From Chloroflexota bacterium (GTDB lineage: Bacteria > Chloroflexota > Dehalococcoidia > Lucifugimonadales > UBA3495): a DNA stretch of 64,000 nucleotides. Each line of letters starts with the position of its first letter. Positions within the stretch are counted from its first letter, which is position 1. The stretch spans positions 20,495 to 84,494 of the forward strand of contig JAPPMU010000033.1 of assembly GCA_028873965.1 (NCBI GenBank), read 5' to 3'. A program made the translations under genes and the position numbers. Below are positions 49,977-57,571 of the stretch, piece after piece. The notes beneath the pieces were generated by a model. The model did no database searches. It was given only the letters and a program-made list of their open reading frames with translations, and was not told the origin of the DNA.

Positions 49977-51320
49977 TCAGGCTCGGCTCAGCGCGGCCTG
50001 GCCCAAAACGGCCATCAACTGCCCAACGTCGTCGAGGCTCTCCAGGTTCTCCAGCATCTCCAGGACTCTCTCGGTGTCGGCTTCAGACAGACCGCGGTGG
50101 AAGCAGTCGCGCGCCTTTGCCAGCAGTTGGTCCCGGGACATCGGGTTCGCTGCCGAGCCGGTGAAAGCGGAGCATTCGGCGCTGACGGTGGTACCGTCCT
50201 TGAGCACGGCTGTGGCCAGCGTAGCCCCGGACTCCGGCCCTTCCGGCTCTACCGACATGCGCCCCAGCATGGCCTCCATATCTGGAGCGAAACGGCGGGC
50301 GTCGGTGAAAGTGTCGATGCCCACCTGCCCGTCCAGCAGGGCGGCGGCGGCGCAGTATTCCACGCTGAACTTGCCGTCCAGTCCGCTGCGCGGTACCGGC
50401 CCCGAGTGGCCGCGCCCCTGCCGGCGAATGGTCACTTGCTCGATATTGTTCGGGTCGATGCCGTTCTGCTCGCGCAGGTTCAGGGCGGCCTCGATGGCGT
50501 TCTGCATGTACACCTGGGCCGGGAACCGCTTGATGTCGAACCCCGGGTCCACCAGCCGCCACGACGCGCCCAGCCCGCCGGTGGCAACGTCCCAGTCGAA
50601 CTCGCCGCCAAATATCGCGGCAGCGTAGCCCACCGGAGACTCCAGCACCTCGTCGCTGGCGGTGTAGCCCATGCCGGCCAGGATGCCCGCTTCGGCGCCC
50701 ATGCGGGCGGCGTTGCCCGGGTGGGTGGACTTGACCATGGTGCCTGTGTTGGCGGTCAGCCCGCCGGTGCGCGAGGCGGCGATGCCCAGGGCCATCATGG
50801 TTTGCTCTCCGTCCAGGCCCATGGTCTTGGCTGCGGCTGCCGCGCCGCCCAGCGGACCCACCAGGCCCGGCGGGTGGTAGCCCGGCCGGGTGGCCGGAGC
50901 TGATGCGGCACGCAATCGTCCCTGGATTTCCCACCCCAGCACGTAGGCGGTGATGGCTCGGTTGCCCGGGACGCGGTGCAGTTCCGCCAGCGCCAGGGCC
51001 GCGGGCAGGCAGGACGAGGTGCCATGAGTGGGCGGAAAACCCTGGATCTCATAGTCCAGGCAGTGGCCGAAAACCCCGTTGGCGAAGGCCGCGGCCGGCG
51101 GGTTGGTCTTGTAACCCCAGCCCACCACCGACGACTGCGGCGAGCCTCCGGCGTCCCGCACGTAGCGGCCGATGATGTCGGACAATTCCTGCACTGAACC
51201 GGCGACCACGTTGGCCACCCCGTCCAGGATGGCGGTTTTGGCCGCTTCCACCACCGGGGACGGCAGGCTGTCAAATTCGGTGTCGGCGATGAACTGGGCC
51301 AGGGTTCGGGTTTCGCTCAT
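49977..51320 (-). CDS. MmgE/PrpD-family protein
   Basis: A 447-residue family member. TAILDGVANVVAGSVQEL, ANGVFGHCLDYEIQGFPPTH (the conserved 'H-x-L-D-Y-x-D'-like site, here LDYEIQ) and GLVGPLGGAAAAAKTMGLDG are typical, as is the C-terminal VLKDGTTVSAECSAFTGSAA. The usual second Asp of 'DYDD' is Gln-like here, so the catalytic details may differ from those of the protein at 9553. It converges with the CoA-transferase gene, 27 bases away. Substrate unknown. Confidence 0.83.
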   Translation of the reverse strand: MSETRTLAQFIADTEFDSLPSPVVEAAKTAILDGVANVVAGSVQELSDIIGRYVRDAGGSPQSSVVGWGYKTNPPAAAFANGVFGHCLDYEIQGFPPTHGTSSCLPAALALAELHRVPGNRAITAYVLGWEIQGRLRAASAPATRPGYHPPGLVGPLGGAAAAAKTMGLDGEQTMMALGIAASRTGGLTANTGTMVKSTHPGNAARMGAEAGILAGMGYTASDEVLESPVGYAAAIFGGEFDWDVATGGLGASWRLVDPGFDIKRFPAQVYMQNAIEAALNLREQNGIDPNNIEQVTIRRQGRGHSGPVPRSGLDGKFSVEYCAAAALLDGQVGIDTFTDARRFAPDMEAMLGRMSVEPEGPESGATLATAVLKDGTTVSAECSAFTGSAANPMSRDQLLAKARDCFHRGLSEADTERVLEMLENLESLDDVGQLMAVLGQAALSRA

Positions 51321-51345
51321 GGTTGCTTACCTCACAGGTGAAAGT

Positions 51346-51455
51346 CGTCAAAATCAGGATTTGCCGGATTTGAAGGTTATCAGGATTGGGAGCGTCTTAC
51401 CGCAAATGACTCCAATCCCGTAAATCCCAAAATCCTGACAATCCTGATTCTGACG
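51346..51455. repeat. Family C element (copy C3)
   Basis: CGTCAAAATCAGGATTTGCC (51346 on) and AATCCTGATTCTGACG (to 51455) are the inverted ends; the interior repeats AGGATTGGGAG and CCAATCCCG. It lies upstream of the MmgE/PrpD start, within the divergent promoter region. Confidence 0.78.
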
Positions 51456-51479
51456 ATTATGCGTCGGCGGGTTGCGGGC

Positions 51480-51485
51480 TATAAT
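51480..51485 (+). promoter_or_regulatory. -10 box of the VOC gene
   Basis: TATAAT, 29 bases before ATG 51515. The family C element just upstream ends 24 bases before it, so the -35 region lies next to that element. Confidence 0.5.
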
Positions 51486-51514
51486 GCCCTGACACCAGTT
51501 TGGGGGGTGCCACC

Positions 51515-51925
51515 ATGGCCAAGATCAAGCACATCGCCATCACCTGCGAAGACCCGGACGCAGTTGCCAATTTCTACAAGGAGGGCTTCGACCTGTTCGA
51601 AGTCGCCCGCAACCCGCGACAGATCCAGCTTTCCGACGGCGACATCAACCTGACCATCCTCAAGTGGAAGACCAAGGAGGACGCCGACGTCGGCCCCAAC
51701 GGCGAGAATTACGACGGCATCCACCACATCGGCTTCCAGGTGGACAGCCTGGAAGACACCGGCGCCAAGCTGCGTGAGATTGAAGGGCAGGAGATCGTCC
51801 GCCGGGATGTGGCGCCCGACGGGTCGCCGCGCCCGCCCCGCGCCGAAGAAAAGTGGTCCGGCCCCAACGGGCAGGTCTTGGACATATCGGAGCCGGGATG
51901 GCTCCACAAGTTGCCCATGGATTAG
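51515..51925 (+). CDS. VOC-family protein
   Basis: A 136-residue vicinal-oxygen-chelate protein. KIKHIAITCEDPDAVANFYK is module one, GIHHIGFQVDSLEDTGAKLR module two with the His ligand, and WSGPNGQVLDISEPGW the last strand, where Asp replaces the usual Glu. ATG 51515 has GGGGGGTG upstream. Substrate unknown. Confidence 0.85.
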   Translation: MAKIKHIAITCEDPDAVANFYKEGFDLFEVARNPRQIQLSDGDINLTILKWKTKEDADVGPNGENYDGIHHIGFQVDSLEDTGAKLREIEGQEIVRRDVAPDGSPRPPRAEEKWSGPNGQVLDISEPGWLHKLPMD

Positions 51926-51927
51926 GG

Positions 51928-52076
51928 CTCGCGCGTACCCAGTTTCGCCCGTGTCGTCATTGCGACCCCGCACTTGATGCGGGGGCAGCAATCTCGTCAA
52001 GGCAACCAACGCCGCCACGGGAACGAGATCGCCACGTCGCCGCGCCCTTCGCGATGACAAACTGGGTACGCGTGAG
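51928..52076. repeat. Family B element (copy B5)
   Basis: CTCGCGCGTACCCAGT (51928 on) and ACTGGGTACGCGTGAG (to 52076) are inverted ends with one mismatch. The interior has the hairpin ACCCCGCACTTGATGCGGGG and AACGAGATCGCCACGTCGCC. It begins 3 bases after the VOC stop. Confidence 0.85.
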
Positions 52077-52101
52077 GGATTGGGGCATGTGCACAAATGC
52101 C

Positions 52102-52128
52102 GTCATTCCCGCGAAAGCGGGAATCCAG
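52102..52128. repeat. Family A half-end (copy A6)
   Basis: GTCATTCCCGCGAAAGCGGG with AATCCAG: one hairpin end only, 21 bases before the next gene. Confidence 0.7.
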
Positions 52129-52149
52129 CGAATACAAAAGGTGAATGTC

Positions 52150-52599
52150 ATGGAAGCAACCTGCGTTACCCACATCGGAATCTGCGTCAGGGACATGGAC
52201 AAGTCCCTGGCGTTCTACCGGGACATACTGGGAATGACCGTCCTGGGCGACCGCATGACCGACCCCACGGAGAGCGGGCGTTCGCACAACTACCTGCACG
52301 AGCGGCAGGCCCGGCGCTGGGTCAGCCTCGCCTACGGAGACGGGGCAACCCCCACGCTGACGCTCACCAGCCATCCCGGCGACGACCCCGACGGGGAGCC
52401 CATCAAGCTGGACATGGTGGGCATCAGCCACATCTCCTTCGGTGTGGCCGACGTGAAGGCGCTGACCGAAGAGCTGCTGAGCAAAGGCATCGAACTGGCC
52501 GGCCCCATCGAGTCCTTCACCGACGCCGACGGAGGCATCCGCAGCATCTACGTGCACGACCCCGACGGCATCCTGGTGCAGTTCAACACCCCGCACTAG
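52150..52599 (+). CDS. VOC-family protein
   Basis: A 149-residue glyoxalase-like protein. VTHIGICVRDMDKSLAFYRD and ILGMTVLGDRM open the fold with a His ligand. GISHISFGVADVKALTEELL supplies the second His, and YVHDPDGILVQFNTP ends the last strand, where Gln takes the place of the usual Glu ligand. Metal binding may therefore differ. It follows the other VOC gene at a distance of 224 bases occupied by repeats. Substrate unknown. Confidence 0.85.
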   Translation: MEATCVTHIGICVRDMDKSLAFYRDILGMTVLGDRMTDPTESGRSHNYLHERQARRWVSLAYGDGATPTLTLTSHPGDDPDGEPIKLDMVGISHISFGVADVKALTEELLSKGIELAGPIESFTDADGGIRSIYVHDPDGILVQFNTPH

Positions 52600-52623
52600 C
52601 CGGCGCCCGTTCAAAATTAATCC

Positions 52624-52727
52624 GTCATTCCTGCGCAAGCAGGAATCCAGGTTTGCCCCGATAAGGACTTCTGGATTCCCGCTTTCGCGGGAATGACGGG
52701 AAGTGTGCGGAATGACGGGAAGTGTGA
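52624..52727. repeat. Family A element (copy A5) with a 19-bp tandem duplication
   Basis: GTCATTCCTGCGCAAGCAGG (52624 on) and CCCGCTTTCGCGGGAATGAC (to 52697) are the inverted ends. The right end is followed by a repeat of GGAATGACGGGAAGTGTG, showing local duplication. It fills the gap before the CapA-like gene. Confidence 0.75.
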
Positions 52728-52734
52728 GTACGCG

Positions 52735-54105
52735 CTAAACCCGGATCACGCCCACCAGGTCGCCCTCAGATTCCTCGATGGAGATCTCGGTACCGAAGGG
52801 GCGTGAGACTTCCTGCAACCATTGCAGCGTTTCGCGGGCGATGGGTTCATCTGCCAGCACCGGACGGCCCCGCTGGGGAATGGGCCGGCCAAAACCCATG
52901 TCGATGGGATGCAGGATGACCTCTTTCAGGTCTCCGCCGGCGTAATTGCACACCGCCACCACGCTCTGCCAGAACACGGGGTCGGCGGCAAAGGCGCGGG
53001 TGCCGCCGCCGGAGCGGGTGTCCAGGTAGTCGCCGGGGGTGCTGTTGAAGTCCAGGCCGAAGCGGCGGTAGGACTCGTGGGGCAGCCACAGCACGCTTTC
53101 GTTCTGGAACACGAAGTTGCCCAGGCTGTAGAAGATGGGCCGGTTCTTGTAGATCTCGATGCCCCGCAGGAAGTGTGGGCCGTGGCCCACGAAGGCGGCG
53201 CAGCCCTGGTCGATGGTCCAGCGGGCAAAGTCCACCAGGAAGTGGGGCGGCGAAATGCGGGAATGGCCGTGGAAGTCGCCCTCCGGCCCGCTCTCGTGGC
53301 AGTGGACGCCGTAAACCTGCCAGTCGGACAGCTTCTGCGCCCCTCGGATCCAGTTGCCGATGCCCAGCCGGTCCTCCTCGTTCAGGGCGGTGCGGACGGC
53401 AAAGGTCTCGTCGAGGATGAACTTGTGCTCCAGGAACTCGACCTCAGCGCTGTCGTCGGCCGCGTCCTGGTTGCCCCGGAAGCCAAAGTGCCGCATGAAG
53501 GCGTGCTCTTCCTCGTAGCCCAGCTCCAGGTTGGCCTTGTGCAGAGCGTCGAACACGTCCTGCTGCACGTGGTGGGTGATGTCGTGGCGCAGGGCGTTGA
53601 CCCCCGGGCGGCCGGGGAAGTCGGGGCGGCCGGCGCCGGCCCGTGAGGTCTCGCTGAAGGTGCTGGTGGCGCTCATCACCGCCACCCGGCCGCGGGCCGA
53701 GTCGACGTAGGCGGGGGCGCGGGCTTCGTCCAGGTTGCGGCCGCCGCCGGCGTGGGGCAGGTCCACCTCCCGGCAGTGCTCCAGGGTGGTCAGGAATCCG
53801 CCCTCAGAGAAGTCAAAGGAGTGGTTGTTGGCGGTGGTAACCGCATTGATGCCCATCCACTTGAGCTCGTCCAGGTTCTTGGGGTCCGAGCGGGTGTAGG
53901 TGGCGCTGCTCCACTGCCAGCTGCTCTCGTAGTCGTGGAACAGCATCTCCAGGTTCACCAGGGACACGTCGGCGTCTCGAAGAATGTCCACCAGCTTGAG
54001 GAAGCGGGGTTCCTGGAAAGCCTGCATCCGCCGGGTAATCATGGCGTCGCCGCCCAGGGCGATGGAAATGTCGCGGCGCTCGGCATCGTAAATCGTTGTG
54101 GTCAT
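52735..54105 (-). CDS. CapA/PgsA-like metallophosphatase-fold protein
   Basis: A 456-residue protein of the CapA family, related to calcineurin-like phosphoesterases. ISIALGGDAMITRRM is the first metal-binding element. DADVSLVNLEMLF (Asn-Leu-Glu), AVTTANNHSFDFSEGGFLTT (Asn-Asn-His) and AAFVGHGPHFLRGIEIY (Gly-His-x-x-H) are the other motifs. In poly-gamma-glutamate and capsule operons such proteins act in polymer release; here there are no capsule genes and no signal peptide. It may be a cytoplasmic relative of unknown substrate. GGAG precedes ATG 54105 by 5 bases. Confidence 0.82.
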   Translation of the reverse strand: MTTTIYDAERRDISIALGGDAMITRRMQAFQEPRFLKLVDILRDADVSLVNLEMLFHDYESSWQWSSATYTRSDPKNLDELKWMGINAVTTANNHSFDFSEGGFLTTLEHCREVDLPHAGGGRNLDEARAPAYVDSARGRVAVMSATSTFSETSRAGAGRPDFPGRPGVNALRHDITHHVQQDVFDALHKANLELGYEEEHAFMRHFGFRGNQDAADDSAEVEFLEHKFILDETFAVRTALNEEDRLGIGNWIRGAQKLSDWQVYGVHCHESGPEGDFHGHSRISPPHFLVDFARWTIDQGCAAFVGHGPHFLRGIEIYKNRPIFYSLGNFVFQNESVLWLPHESYRRFGLDFNSTPGDYLDTRSGGGTRAFAADPVFWQSVVAVCNYAGGDLKEVILHPIDMGFGRPIPQRGRPVLADEPIARETLQWLQEVSRPFGTEISIEESEGDLVGVIRV

Positions 54106-54165
54106 GTCGGCTCCTTGTTGCGTGGGGACAAGGTTAGTTTAGGTGGCGGCATTCTAGCAAAAGCT

Positions 54166-54852
54166 TCACCGGCCACGCATGGTGCGCGTGTAGAGATGAA
54201 TGCAAATCGTCACGGCCAGGATTCCAAGTAAAACCAAAATCGGCCCGACGAGGGCCAGCAAAACTCGTTCGGATGACAACCCGATATTCGAACGCAGGAT
54301 GAAACCGAAGAGCGGAACACCCACAACCAGGAGGAAGCCGGTAACCGCCATAATCCATCCCCGCAGTTCCGCCCCCGTCAGACCATTGGAATTTGTGCCA
54401 ACTTGCGGGTGGGGGCTTCTTTCCAGTGCTCCAACCTGAAGTGTCCGGGTTTCCGCTTCCGGCGCGACCCCCTCGGGTTGCGCTGTTTTCGTTCTCAGTG
54501 TGCCGGTATCAGCACTTTGGGTTTCGATTTCCAGCAAGACCGCCGCGGGCTTGCGAGTCTCACGTGCGTCGGCAATGCCGGCTATCAGGAGGAGCAGCAG
54601 CCCCAACATAACAGCCACGGGCGCCGTGACGAACAAGAACGCCAGGGAATCCGACGCTCCAGTGTCCCAAAAGAGCCAGAGGGCCGCGACCGCAAACACC
54701 AGGAACAGCAACCCACCAACTGGAACGCCTGCTATCACAAAGATCAACAGGACGATCAGTTTCTGCCCGCTGCTCAGATTGGGGCGGTTCAGCAGGAATA
54801 GCAAAGAAGCGCCGCAGGCGATGGCTACGATAACCCATGCAACCAAGCTCAT
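54166..54852 (-). CDS. Polytopic membrane protein of unknown function
   Basis: A 228-residue protein with about four N-terminal hydrophobic segments (residues 3-105), a hydrophilic Glu/Thr-rich loop (about 110-160) and two C-terminal helices (about 163-220). I recognise no family. ATG 54852 is preferred over GTG 54858. It lies upstream of the CapA-like gene on the same strand, 60 bases away, so the two could be co-transcribed. Confidence 0.55.
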   Translation of the reverse strand: MSLVAWVIVAIACGASLLFLLNRPNLSSGQKLIVLLIFVIAGVPVGGLLFLVFAVAALWLFWDTGASDSLAFLFVTAPVAVMLGLLLLLIAGIADARETRKPAAVLLEIETQSADTGTLRTKTAQPEGVAPEAETRTLQVGALERSPHPQVGTNSNGLTGAELRGWIMAVTGFLLVVGVPLFGFILRSNIGLSSERVLLALVGPILVLLGILAVTICIHLYTRTMRGR

Positions 54853-54902
54853 GGGCACACGCTTGCACAGTGTGGGGACAAGGGTGGGTTCGGGTTGCGG
54901 TA

Positions 54903-55622
54903 TTAGCTCTCCTGGGAAAGCCGCGCTTCCAGTTCGCGAATGCGGGCTTCGGCTCTGTCAGCGCGGGCTTCGGCTCTGTCGGCGCGGGCGCGCTCGGTGT
55001 CAAAGGTGGCGATGTGCTGCCCCGTGGCCGGGTCATACCAGCCCAATTCGCCGCGCTCCCACCGCAGGTATAAGCCCAGCGCCTCGCTGTATCCCTGCAA
55101 TACGTCCTCCGACAACTCCTCGATGTCGATGGGCACGTACACGCCGTTCACCAGCCGATCACCGGCAAGGCGCGTCCCGTGATGCTGGCCCGTCTTGTCA
55201 AACCGCCAGTACTCCGGTATCAGCATCCTCGCGTAGTCATCACGCTTCGCGCCGATGTCGGTGTTCGCCGTGCTTGCCGACGCCACCTCCAGCACGAAGT
55301 CCGGCGGCTTGCCCTGCTCCGAGATGATGTAGCCGTTGCTGGCCTCGTAAGCCGCCGGGTCCACGTCGAAGGCCACCAGCAGGTCGGGGTAGCGCGCCAG
55401 ATCCCGGAAAGTGCCCGGTTCCACGATAATCCAGCGGTCGGCCTCCACCAGGGTGGTCTCGGGGTTGCCCAGGTGAACCGCCAGGGCATGGGAACGTCCG
55501 GTCTTGAACAGGTGGTCGAACTGGCTCACTTCGTCGGGCTCGCGTTGGGGGATGTCGGGCAACCGAAAACGGCCCGGGGACGGGAAGGCAAGGGTGGCGG
55601 GTTTCCTGATATGGGAAGTCAT
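54903..55622 (-). CDS. Uma2-family (DUF820) putative endonuclease
   Basis: A 239-residue protein with the Uma2/DUF820 PD-(D/E)XK-like domain. DLLVAFDVDPAAYEASNGYI, PPDFVLEVASASTANTDIGA and KRDDYARMLIPEYWRFDKTG contain the family's Asp, Glu-Val and Lys. The C terminus is a heptad coiled coil (ADRAEARADRAEARIRELEA) encoded by a 21-bp tandem repeat (54942-54962, 54963-54983). Uma2 proteins are common in Chloroflexota and cyanobacteria and often linked to mobile DNA. ATG 55622 fits the family start; the longer frame upstream has no match. Confidence 0.85.
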   Translation of the reverse strand: MTSHIRKPATLAFPSPGRFRLPDIPQREPDEVSQFDHLFKTGRSHALAVHLGNPETTLVEADRWIIVEPGTFRDLARYPDLLVAFDVDPAAYEASNGYIISEQGKPPDFVLEVASASTANTDIGAKRDDYARMLIPEYWRFDKTGQHHGTRLAGDRLVNGVYVPIDIEELSEDVLQGYSEALGLYLRWERGELGWYDPATGQHIATFDTERARADRAEARADRAEARIRELEARLSQES

Positions 55623-55687
55623 GGCGCACCTGGCGGAAGGGCGGGCTGCGGGCCGCATTATACCAGCCGGCCACTCCCGGCCGGTGC

Positions 55688-55693
55688 TACAAT
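55688..55693 (+). promoter_or_regulatory. -10 box giving a leaderless CoA-transferase transcript
   Basis: TACAAT ends 7 bases before ATG 55701, so the predicted transcription start falls on the start codon. The earlier ATG at 55692 is inside the -10 box and cannot be used from this promoter. Confidence 0.5.
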
Positions 55694-55700
55694 GCGCCGG

Positions 55701-56951
55701 ATGACCTCCCTTGCCGCACATGCGAACTCTGAGCCGGCCCTCCCCTTGAGCGGCTACCGGGTCCTGGACCTGGCCGGACCCATGGGCGTTTACTGCGGCA
55801 AGCTGCTGGCCGACATGGGCGCGGACGTCATCAAGGTCGAGCCGCCGGGCGGCGACCCCATGCGCGAAATCGGCCCATTCATCGACGGCCGACCCGGGCC
55901 CGGCCGCAGCCTGTACTGGCTCCACTTCAACACCAACAAGCGCAGCGTAACCCTGGACACAGGCACGCCGGCGGGTGTGGCGGCGCTTCGAAAACTGGCC
56001 CTGGCGTCCGACGTGGTGCTGGAAACCGGCCCGCCGGGATACATGGACACGCTGGGTCTGGGATACGACAGCCTGTCCGCCGAGTCGCTAGGGCTGGTTT
56101 ACGCGTCGATTACGCCCTTCGGGCAGACCGGCCCCTATCGCGATTTCAAGGCATCCGACCTGGTGGGCTTTGCCATGGGCGGGTACATGTACGTCACCGG
56201 CTGGCCCGATACTCCACCCAACAAGTTGTGGGGCTCGCAGGCATACCATACTGCATCGAACCGCGCCTACATCGCCATCCTGCTGGCCCTGTACCACCGC
56301 ACGATGACCGGGGAAGGGCAGTACATCGACGTGTCCATGCAGGAGGCGGTGGCCGCCACCACCGAGCACGTCAACACCACCTACAACTACACCGGCGAGT
56401 CGGCGGTGCGCTGCGGGTTCCGGCACGGCGGCCAGTTCGTCGCCACGTGGCGATGCCAGGACGGCTACGCCAGCATCACCACCAACACCCGCAAGGCATG
56501 GGACGACCTGCGGGCGTGGATGGACCGGGACGGCATGGCCGGCGACCTGATGGACGAGCAGTACAACGACCACTTCGTCCTGCGCGGCGAGCATTCGGCC
56601 CACATCGAGGAGCTGATCCAGGCATGGGCCATGCTGCACACCCGGCAGGAGATAACCGAGTTCGGCCAGTCCAACCACCACCCGTGGGGTCCGGCGGCCA
56701 CGGCCGACGAAATCCTGGACAACGAGCAGCTATGGGGCCGGGGCTACCTGACCCGCGTGGATTCCGCAGACGGCAGGCCACCAATGGTGTACTCCGGCGA
56801 TCCGTACCGCCTCACCGAGTTTACCCAGCCGGTGCGACAAACGGCGCCGACCCCGGGCGAACACAACGCCGAAGTCCTTGGCGGCATTCTCGGTATCACG
56901 CCGGCCGAACTGAACGCCTTTACGTCTGAAGTTGGGCGTGATACGGGTTGA
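55701..56951 (+). CDS. Family III CoA-transferase (CaiB/BaiF)
   Basis: A 416-residue CoA-transferase. YRVLDLAGPMGVYCGKLLAD, MGADVIKVEPPGGDPMRE, NTNKRSVTLDTGT and MDTLGLGYDSLSAESLGLVY are family motifs. At the position of the catalytic Asp of formyl-CoA transferase it has Glu (VSMQEAVAATTEH), a variant common in uncharacterised members. It swaps CoA between an acyl-CoA donor and a carboxylic acid; the donor and acceptor are unknown. The start follows from the leaderless promoter. Confidence 0.86.
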   Translation: MTSLAAHANSEPALPLSGYRVLDLAGPMGVYCGKLLADMGADVIKVEPPGGDPMREIGPFIDGRPGPGRSLYWLHFNTNKRSVTLDTGTPAGVAALRKLALASDVVLETGPPGYMDTLGLGYDSLSAESLGLVYASITPFGQTGPYRDFKASDLVGFAMGGYMYVTGWPDTPPNKLWGSQAYHTASNRAYIAILLALYHRTMTGEGQYIDVSMQEAVAATTEHVNTTYNYTGESAVRCGFRHGGQFVATWRCQDGYASITTNTRKAWDDLRAWMDRDGMAGDLMDEQYNDHFVLRGEHSAHIEELIQAWAMLHTRQEITEFGQSNHHPWGPAATADEILDNEQLWGRGYLTRVDSADGRPPMVYSGDPYRLTEFTQPVRQTAPTPGEHNAEVLGGILGITPAELNAFTSEVGRDTG

Positions 56952-56964
56952 GCTTCGGTTCGGA

Positions 56965-57204
56965 TCAAGGGATAGCGTCCAGAAATTCCTGCCGATCAAT
57001 CCCAGCCTGCCGCACAATGTCCCGAAGCAGATTAGGTTCAATTTGACGGTAGTTTGGTACGGGAACGGGTCTGAAACCTGCTTTGATCATTATCACATGG
57101 CTACCGCGAGGATTGCGGCCCTCGCGCCACCCAAATAGTTCCATAATTGTCCTGACTTGCGCGCCACTCAGATCAGACGGAAACTGCCGTCTTCCACTAC
57201 TCAT
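56965..57204 (-). CDS. hicA: HicA-family toxin
   Basis: A 79-residue HicA/YcfA-type protein. SGAQVRTIMELFGWREGRNP, RGSHVIMIKAGF (Gly-Ser-His catalytic motif) and VPVPNYRQIEPNLLRDIVRQ, then AGIDRQEFLDAIP complete the fold. It overlaps the upstream hicB gene by 8 bases. The order antitoxin-toxin is the reverse of the pair at 10932-11930, and the sequences are only distantly related, so the two modules have separate origins. Confidence 0.85.
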   Translation of the reverse strand: MSSGRRQFPSDLSGAQVRTIMELFGWREGRNPRGSHVIMIKAGFRPVPVPNYRQIEPNLLRDIVRQAGIDRQEFLDAIP

Positions 57205-57424
57205 CGGCGTATTCTGACAACAACTCCGCTACTTCATATAGATTCTCCAAAGCTTCGGAGCGAGTGGGACCTTGCGTAAAGCAGTTGGGAATATCCGGAT
57301 AACGCGCAATCCATCCATGTATGCCCCGTTCCCACTCAACACGATTCTGGTTCACCAACTGTCTGCCTTTCTTCCAACGGTCAGTTTGTGCTTCAACAGG
57401 TGATACCTTCTTCGGCGTTGTCAT
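57197..57424 (-). CDS. hicB: HicB-like antitoxin
   Basis: A 75-residue single-domain protein. WERGIHGWIARYPDIPNCFT and QGPTRSEALENLYEVAELL follow the HicB pattern (strands then a helix). The N terminus (TPKKVSPVEAQTDRWKKGRQ) is basic and may contact DNA or toxin. It starts at ATG 57424 and overlaps hicA, so the pair is translationally coupled. Confidence 0.78.
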   Translation of the reverse strand: MTTPKKVSPVEAQTDRWKKGRQLVNQNRVEWERGIHGWIARYPDIPNCFTQGPTRSEALENLYEVAELLSEYADE

Positions 57425-57571
57425 TCCTTGCCTCTCGTTTGGAATTTACGTCACCATCCTATGCTGTCATCAATCGGTGCGTCAAACTACATTTGGCGCT
57501 GTTTGGCATCGCATTTCCCTTGTTGCCACTGAGACTGTTGCCACTGAGACGCTGCCTGAGGTCGAACGGTC

